A stretch of 64,000 nucleotides of DNA from Atherix ibis. Taxonomy: Eukaryota; Arthropoda; Insecta; Diptera; Athericidae. The notes under the pieces were generated by a model. It was not told the origin of the DNA. It did not search any database and worked only from the letters and a program-made list of their open reading frames with translations. How positions within the stretch are numbered: the stretch's first letter is position 1; each line of letters starts with the position of its first letter. Shown in pieces: positions 59,522-64,000 of this stretch. The stretch covers positions 87,737,696 to 87,801,695 of the forward strand of contig OY282606.1 in assembly GCA_958298945.1 (NCBI GenBank), written 5' to 3'. The position numbers and the translations under genes are program-made.

Positions 59522-62500
59522 TATCCATTCAAATATAATTATCATGAATAATATCATTTGTATCATTTTTATCATTATCATGTCTTTAAAAAGGACTACA
59601 TCCACTATGTAATTATTTTACAAACATTCATAAAATTTAAGTGTCCTTCTTTTCTCCTATTAATTTTTCTCCTTTCTTGTATCATTGCCTTGTTAATTTT
59701 TTTTTTTTTTTTTTTGTAATTATTTTTAACATTTCTTATCATATTCTTATTCATAACTGCTACTTAATTGTTTATAACAATTGCGGCAATTTTCTCCATT
59801 AATTATTATTTACCAAATTAATTTGCATTGCTAGTCCTCATAAGTCCTTGAATGTTTAAAAAAAAAAGAACAACAAATAAAAATTACTACCCTTGTCTGA
59901 TAAAAGTTAAATTTAATCTTAAATAAAGTTTTTCTATTATTTTTTATATATATATATTTTTTTTTGCTCAATTTGAATTATAAATTTTTTTATTATAATT
60001 TGTTATATATTTCCTATATATTAATTATAATAAATTATTTTTTTTTAATAAGTTTTTTTGTTTAATGTGAATTTAAATCACAACACTGTTGAGATTATAT
60101 ATTTTAAATGTTTTCCTTTTTTTTTGTTCAATTACTATGTATTTATATTATTTATATTAATTTTTTTTTTTTTTGCAATCATAAATATTTTTACAGTTTT
60201 TTTTTTGTTTACTTGATTTATTTATAGAGTAATCTATAAAGAAAATATTTTAAATTAATTTAAATAGTTTTTAAGTAATTTTTTAATAAAAAAATTTTCT
60301 AAATACTATTTGTCAGTTTATATAAAAATTAGAACTTTTGAAAAATTTAAAATGTTTATTTTCACTTTTTTTGTTAACAATACAAAATTTAAAAATAATA
60401 TTTTTTCATAATTTTCTAATTAGAAATATTTTTTGTTGTAGCTTTCTTCTTTTGTTTTAACGAAAAAAAAACTATTCTATAATATATACCTGTGTATAGA
60501 AGTATTTAAAAAAAAAATTAATTTATAACGAATCATCTTAGATTATGTATAATTTAATAGTACATCCTTTTCATATACAAATATAAAGTACATAATAACA
60601 TATCTTTGAGTTATAATAAGTTATTCTGAAATAAGTATTTGAATTTTTTCACATAATTTATTCTTATTATTAGTAATTATTTTTTTTCAGTTATTTTATA
60701 CAGTTTTTTTTTTTATTATTTTCATTTATATTAACGGTATTCTTATTATTGATTATATTATTAATTTTAAGACTTTTCCATACTGTTTAATTCTTTCAAT
60801 TCTTAATAAATTTAAATTTTTCTGAAATTTTTTTTTTTTTAGTTGTCAATAAATTTTTTTTTTTAAATTTTTGTTTGTTTTTCATTTTAAATTTAAGGCA
60901 GTGATTGTGTACATATAAATATAATTAGTTGCTTATGTTCGTATTTATTTTTAATAATTATATTCTTTAAAAGAAAAAAAAATTGTTAGTAAATAATAAA
61001 TAGTCTTTTTCTTAACTAAATTTTAAGTATTATTAATTTAGAAGTAATTAAGTTAGAAGTATAAATCAAACAGTTATAATAGTATGTAGTAGAAAATTTG
61101 GCTTTTGAAATTTTATTAAAAAAATATTAAATTTTATATAAGAACATATTTTTTCTCAATTATTTCAATATAAATATATTAAATTTAAGACGAAAAAATT
61201 TATATAATTATAAATATAAGTACATGTGCATAATATTCTGTTTTTAAATTAAAATATTTAGAAAAAATTAAATATAATATGTTTTTAATTATATTTAACA
61301 ATATCTTTTTTTTGGATTAACTTTATTCAGGTTTTTAATGAAAAAAAATTTTTATTTAACTTTTACACTTTCAGGTTTATTTTTGATTAAAAAAAAATTA
61401 AAATAAATTTACTTTATTGTTAAATATATATGCTATGAAGTTTGTCAGTTTATATTATGGATTGTTTATTTACATAAAATATGCCGATTGTAACATATTC
61501 TGGAACAGTAGGGTTTGGATGCTGATTTTCTGAACAATATTTTCGTCAATAAAAAAAATGCTCTAAAATATATATTCGATAATAGTGAAAATTACAAGCA
61601 ATTTTGGAAAAGCCACTGTATTTGTTAAAGGTGACTATCTGGTTAAAAGTGACTATAAAATGAAGTAGAAGAAACAATTACCATCAAATTTTCATGAAAA
61701 TTTTAACACAAAATATGTTTAATTTGACTTGATTTTTTTCAAACAGTGGCGTTTTTGTAAAATATTTTTTTTTGCATTTAAAAAGGACAGCTTATAGCTG
61801 CAAATAAATATTTTCAGGATAGACCATAGCAAAATGACAATATTTTATAACAATTTGAGTTTGAAAGTAAAATAATTTATAATAAAATAATATTTGACTT
61901 TAATAAAATAATTTTTATAAAAACTAATCAAAACAATGAAAACTGTTTTAAAAAAAAAAATTAATCAAAAAATATTTTCGTTTTTCTTATATTTTCGATA
62001 TCAGATTTACCTGCTTAATATGTAGGCAATTAATGAAAATTGATCAATATTTTAACTAAATTGATATTATAGTTTTTTCCAAATCTATTACATAATATTT
62101 GTTTATCGATTAATATTTATAATTTGATACGTTATAGGTAAAACCAATATAAGATAATACGTGTAAGATAATACTTATTGTTTTAGGATAACATATAATA
62201 AAAGAAATCGTCAAAAATAAACCATTACAAAAAAATATCAAATAATATAATTTCAAGTTAATTTATTAAAGTAAAACAAAAAAATTAATCAACATAATTA
62301 ATGATGTATTTTTCATAATGTTATTACCTACCAATTATTTATAATTTATAAATTTTACTTACTTGAAAAAGATATAAAAAATGTTTTCAGGAAATTTTTA
62401 AAAAAAATAAAAATATTTTGTTACAATAACTTTTTCTAACATTTCCGGTTAAAATTTTCATTTTTATACCATCTGAGTATGAATATATCCATAAGTCCCT

Positions 62501-63318
62501 GTGGTTATATATTTTTTTTTAAATAAAAGATTTGTAATTAAAGTTATTGACACATTTACGAGTATACACAGTCAAGATTCTGGCATATATTTTAAAATTC
62601 TTCGATAATGTTGTGAAGTTTTTAAAATGGTATTCCTTAAGTGCTCATTTAAAAAAAAACTTTTAATAACTTTGTAAAAGTTTTCCTTTTATAATTATTT
62701 AGATGTGAAAACTTTTGTCAACATAGAAAAATGCTAATACTCGTGAATACATATGAAATTCTATTCGTTCCCATACTCTTAAAATGAACTCAATAAAAAT
62801 ATGGAATATTTTGGTTTTTAAATCAACGTTAAATAAAGTACTTTACATTATGCAAGAATAAATATTACAGTCCAAAAAAAAGAAAATATTGTATAACAAT
62901 CTCATAGAATCTATACGATTTTATGAGATATTTTTCGATGCTGTATAAAATATCAGAATAATGTGCACATATATTTTTGTTTATTTTCTATAGTTCGAAA
63001 AATTTTAATATGGCATTTTAAAAAATAACAAAATTACAGGTAGTCCAGTATTGTTATTGGAAAAAAAACATGCATAAAAGTATAAATTATTCCAGTATAT
63101 AAAAGTTTTTATTTAAAAAATGAACTTATTTATGTTATAATGTGCATGGTTAAATAAAAAATAGACTACTCTTCTATAAAATTATTTAGTTTTACTATTA
63201 TAACGATTATATTTTCATTATTTTTTACTTCAGTTTTTATGTACCTTCTAATAGAATTTTATGTAATTTTTTTTTTTTTTTGGTTTTATATTTTTTCAAA
63301 TAATTAATAGTATTTTAT

Positions 63319-63336
63319 ATATATATATATATATAT
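63319..63336. repeat. TA dinucleotide microsatellite
   Basis: About nine uninterrupted TA units in a generally A/T-rich tract. Confidence 0.8.
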
Positions 63337-63443
63337 TTATTTTAATTATATTAATAATTATCATTAATTAAATTTATATATTTATATATATAAATTTTTT
63401 TGGTATATCAATAATATCGTACAACATATCACACTGTTGTTTC

Positions 63444-63470
63444 CCGGTCGACATGAATATATTCGACCGG
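63444..63470 (-). other. Stem-loop directly after the gene B stop codon
   Basis: CCGGTCGA at 63444-63451 and TCGACCGG at 63463-63470 are perfect inverse copies around an 11-base loop. It starts 12 bases after the stop codon on the minus strand and is the most G+C-rich word in the region. A role in mRNA stability or readthrough is possible but unproven. Confidence 0.6.
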
Positions 63471-63482
63471 CTGAAGCCCGTG

Positions 63483-63736
63483 TCAGGAGCCCGGATCGAT
63501 AAATAATGATTCCTTTTTTATATCTTTCTTTAATGTTCCATTAAGTACGGTTTTTTGTATGACGGATTTTTTTCGTTTCCTAATGAATCCGAATATACAG
63601 AATATTAAACAGGCTGCAAGTGCTGCCGCTATACATCCAAACGCTGCAAAAATTCCACCTGGTAATTCGAGAAGTTTACGTGCAGTACCGCAAACATCTT
63701 CGGATTCATCAAAACCTGACGGACAATTCTGATAAC
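63483..63736 (-). CDS. Gene B last exon: LDL-receptor class A end, transmembrane helix, short tail
   Basis: A terminal coding exon on the minus strand, with a CAATGTAG acceptor just beyond 63736 and a TGA at 63485-63483. The exon opens with two bases completing a codon, then 83 residues. Residues 1-16 are YQNCPSGFDESEDVCG: the last part of an LDL-receptor class A repeat, with the acidic D-E-S-E-D cluster that binds calcium and the last two cysteines. Residues about 25-51 (GGIFAAFGCIAAALAACLIF and on) form a transmembrane helix. IRKRKKS is a stop-transfer anchor and the tail ends SLFIDPGS. Such a protein is a type I plasma-membrane protein with its ligand-binding part outside. The rest of the ectodomain is encoded beyond the right edge. 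Neto-like proteins share a C-terminal-side LDLa next to the membrane, but the tail here is far shorter, so I do not name it. Confidence 0.85.
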
Positions 63737-64000
63737 CTACATTGATTAAATATAGTTTTTTTTTTTTAAAAAAATTAATAATAAGCTTTTTAGTATATTA
63801 GAAAAAAAATTTATGTATATAAATTTATTTATGTTCAATTATATATAAAAGCTATAAGAATTGTGTTTTGGGACAACTCATTAAAAATGAGGGACGTGCA
63901 ATTCAAAGCAAATTTGAAAAACTTAATTATTTAATAATTATCGCATCAAAGTTTTATTTTATAAAGGGTTATCCACTTAAAATTCAGTGTTATTTGCTTA
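63737..64000 (-). other. Intron of gene B (partial)
   Basis: AT-rich sequence upstream of the acceptor. It has a T-rich tract on the minus strand at about 63,755-63,770 only in antisense sense, so the polypyrimidine tract is weak. No exon seen in it. Confidence 0.5.

Larger units (their letters stand above)
58016..63482. other. T-rich DNA downstream of gene B, possible long 3' UTR
   Basis: 5.4 kb of extremely AT-rich sequence with T runs of 9-18 bases. On the minus strand it lies directly downstream of the gene B stop, so part may be 3' UTR. A Pumilio-type TGTAAATA occurs on that strand at 61474-61467. AATAAA-like words are too common to choose a poly(A) site. No coding exon seen. Confidence 0.4.

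Noticed and set aside
1..64000. tRNA, rRNA, CRISPR array, or a prokaryotic-type operon
   Set aside because: No tRNA-like cloverleaf boxes, rRNA words or regularly spaced repeats were seen; the composition, introns and mariners show eukaryotic nuclear DNA.

Overview
The window is a very AT-rich (roughly three quarters A+T by eye) stretch of animal nuclear DNA, almost certainly from an insect and probably a fly. The evidence is GT-AG introns, a TATA-less initiator plus DPE core promoter of arthropod type, and a dense load of mariner, Mos1-like and DD41D transposons. I see no operons, rRNA, tRNA or CRISPR.

Two host genes are visible, both on the minus strand. Gene A has its promoter and first coding exon at about 28.3-28.7 kb and its second exon at 5.19-5.35 kb. 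Intron 1 is therefore about 23 kb, and the gene continues past the left edge. The two exons join in phase and encode the start of a type II (signal-anchor) membrane protein. Gene B is represented by its last exon at 63.48-63.74 kb: the end of an LDL-receptor class A domain, one transmembrane helix and a 32-residue cytoplasmic tail. Its 5' part lies beyond the right edge, and the T-rich DNA to its left may hold a long 3' UTR.

Nearly everything else recognisable is transposon DNA of the IS630-Tc1-mariner superfamily, in at least eight families. (A) A mariner at 9.87-11.16 kb with an intact 350-residue transposase, plus a near-identical copy in inverse orientation at 25.2-26.5 kb with a 35-bp deletion; both lie in intron 1 of gene A. 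(B) DD41D (rosa-like) elements: one complete but stop-riddled at 12.05-13.32 kb, and relics near 5.7, 36.8 and 43.6 kb. (C) A decayed mariner family at 14.7, 22.8, 33.6 and 44.2 kb. (D) Mariners at 32.0-33.4 kb and 51.7-54.2 kb. (E) Internally deleted mariners at 42.3 and 56.9 kb. (F) A mariner at 52.5-53.8 kb inserted inside the second D copy. Mos1-like elements lie at 47.1 and 55.5 kb. Further relics lie at 40.2 and 48.9 kb. The 51.5-54.5 kb block is a three-layer nest: a jockey-like LINE relic split by mariner D, itself split by mariner F.

The rest is AT-rich intronic or intergenic DNA with microsatellites, several inverted repeats and a recurring signature of short spaced tandem duplications. 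No previously undescribed enzyme system is evident. The most notable items are the identical inverted mariner pair inside one transcription unit, the nested insertion with a reconstructible empty site, and the asymmetric palindrome beside one end of mariner A.
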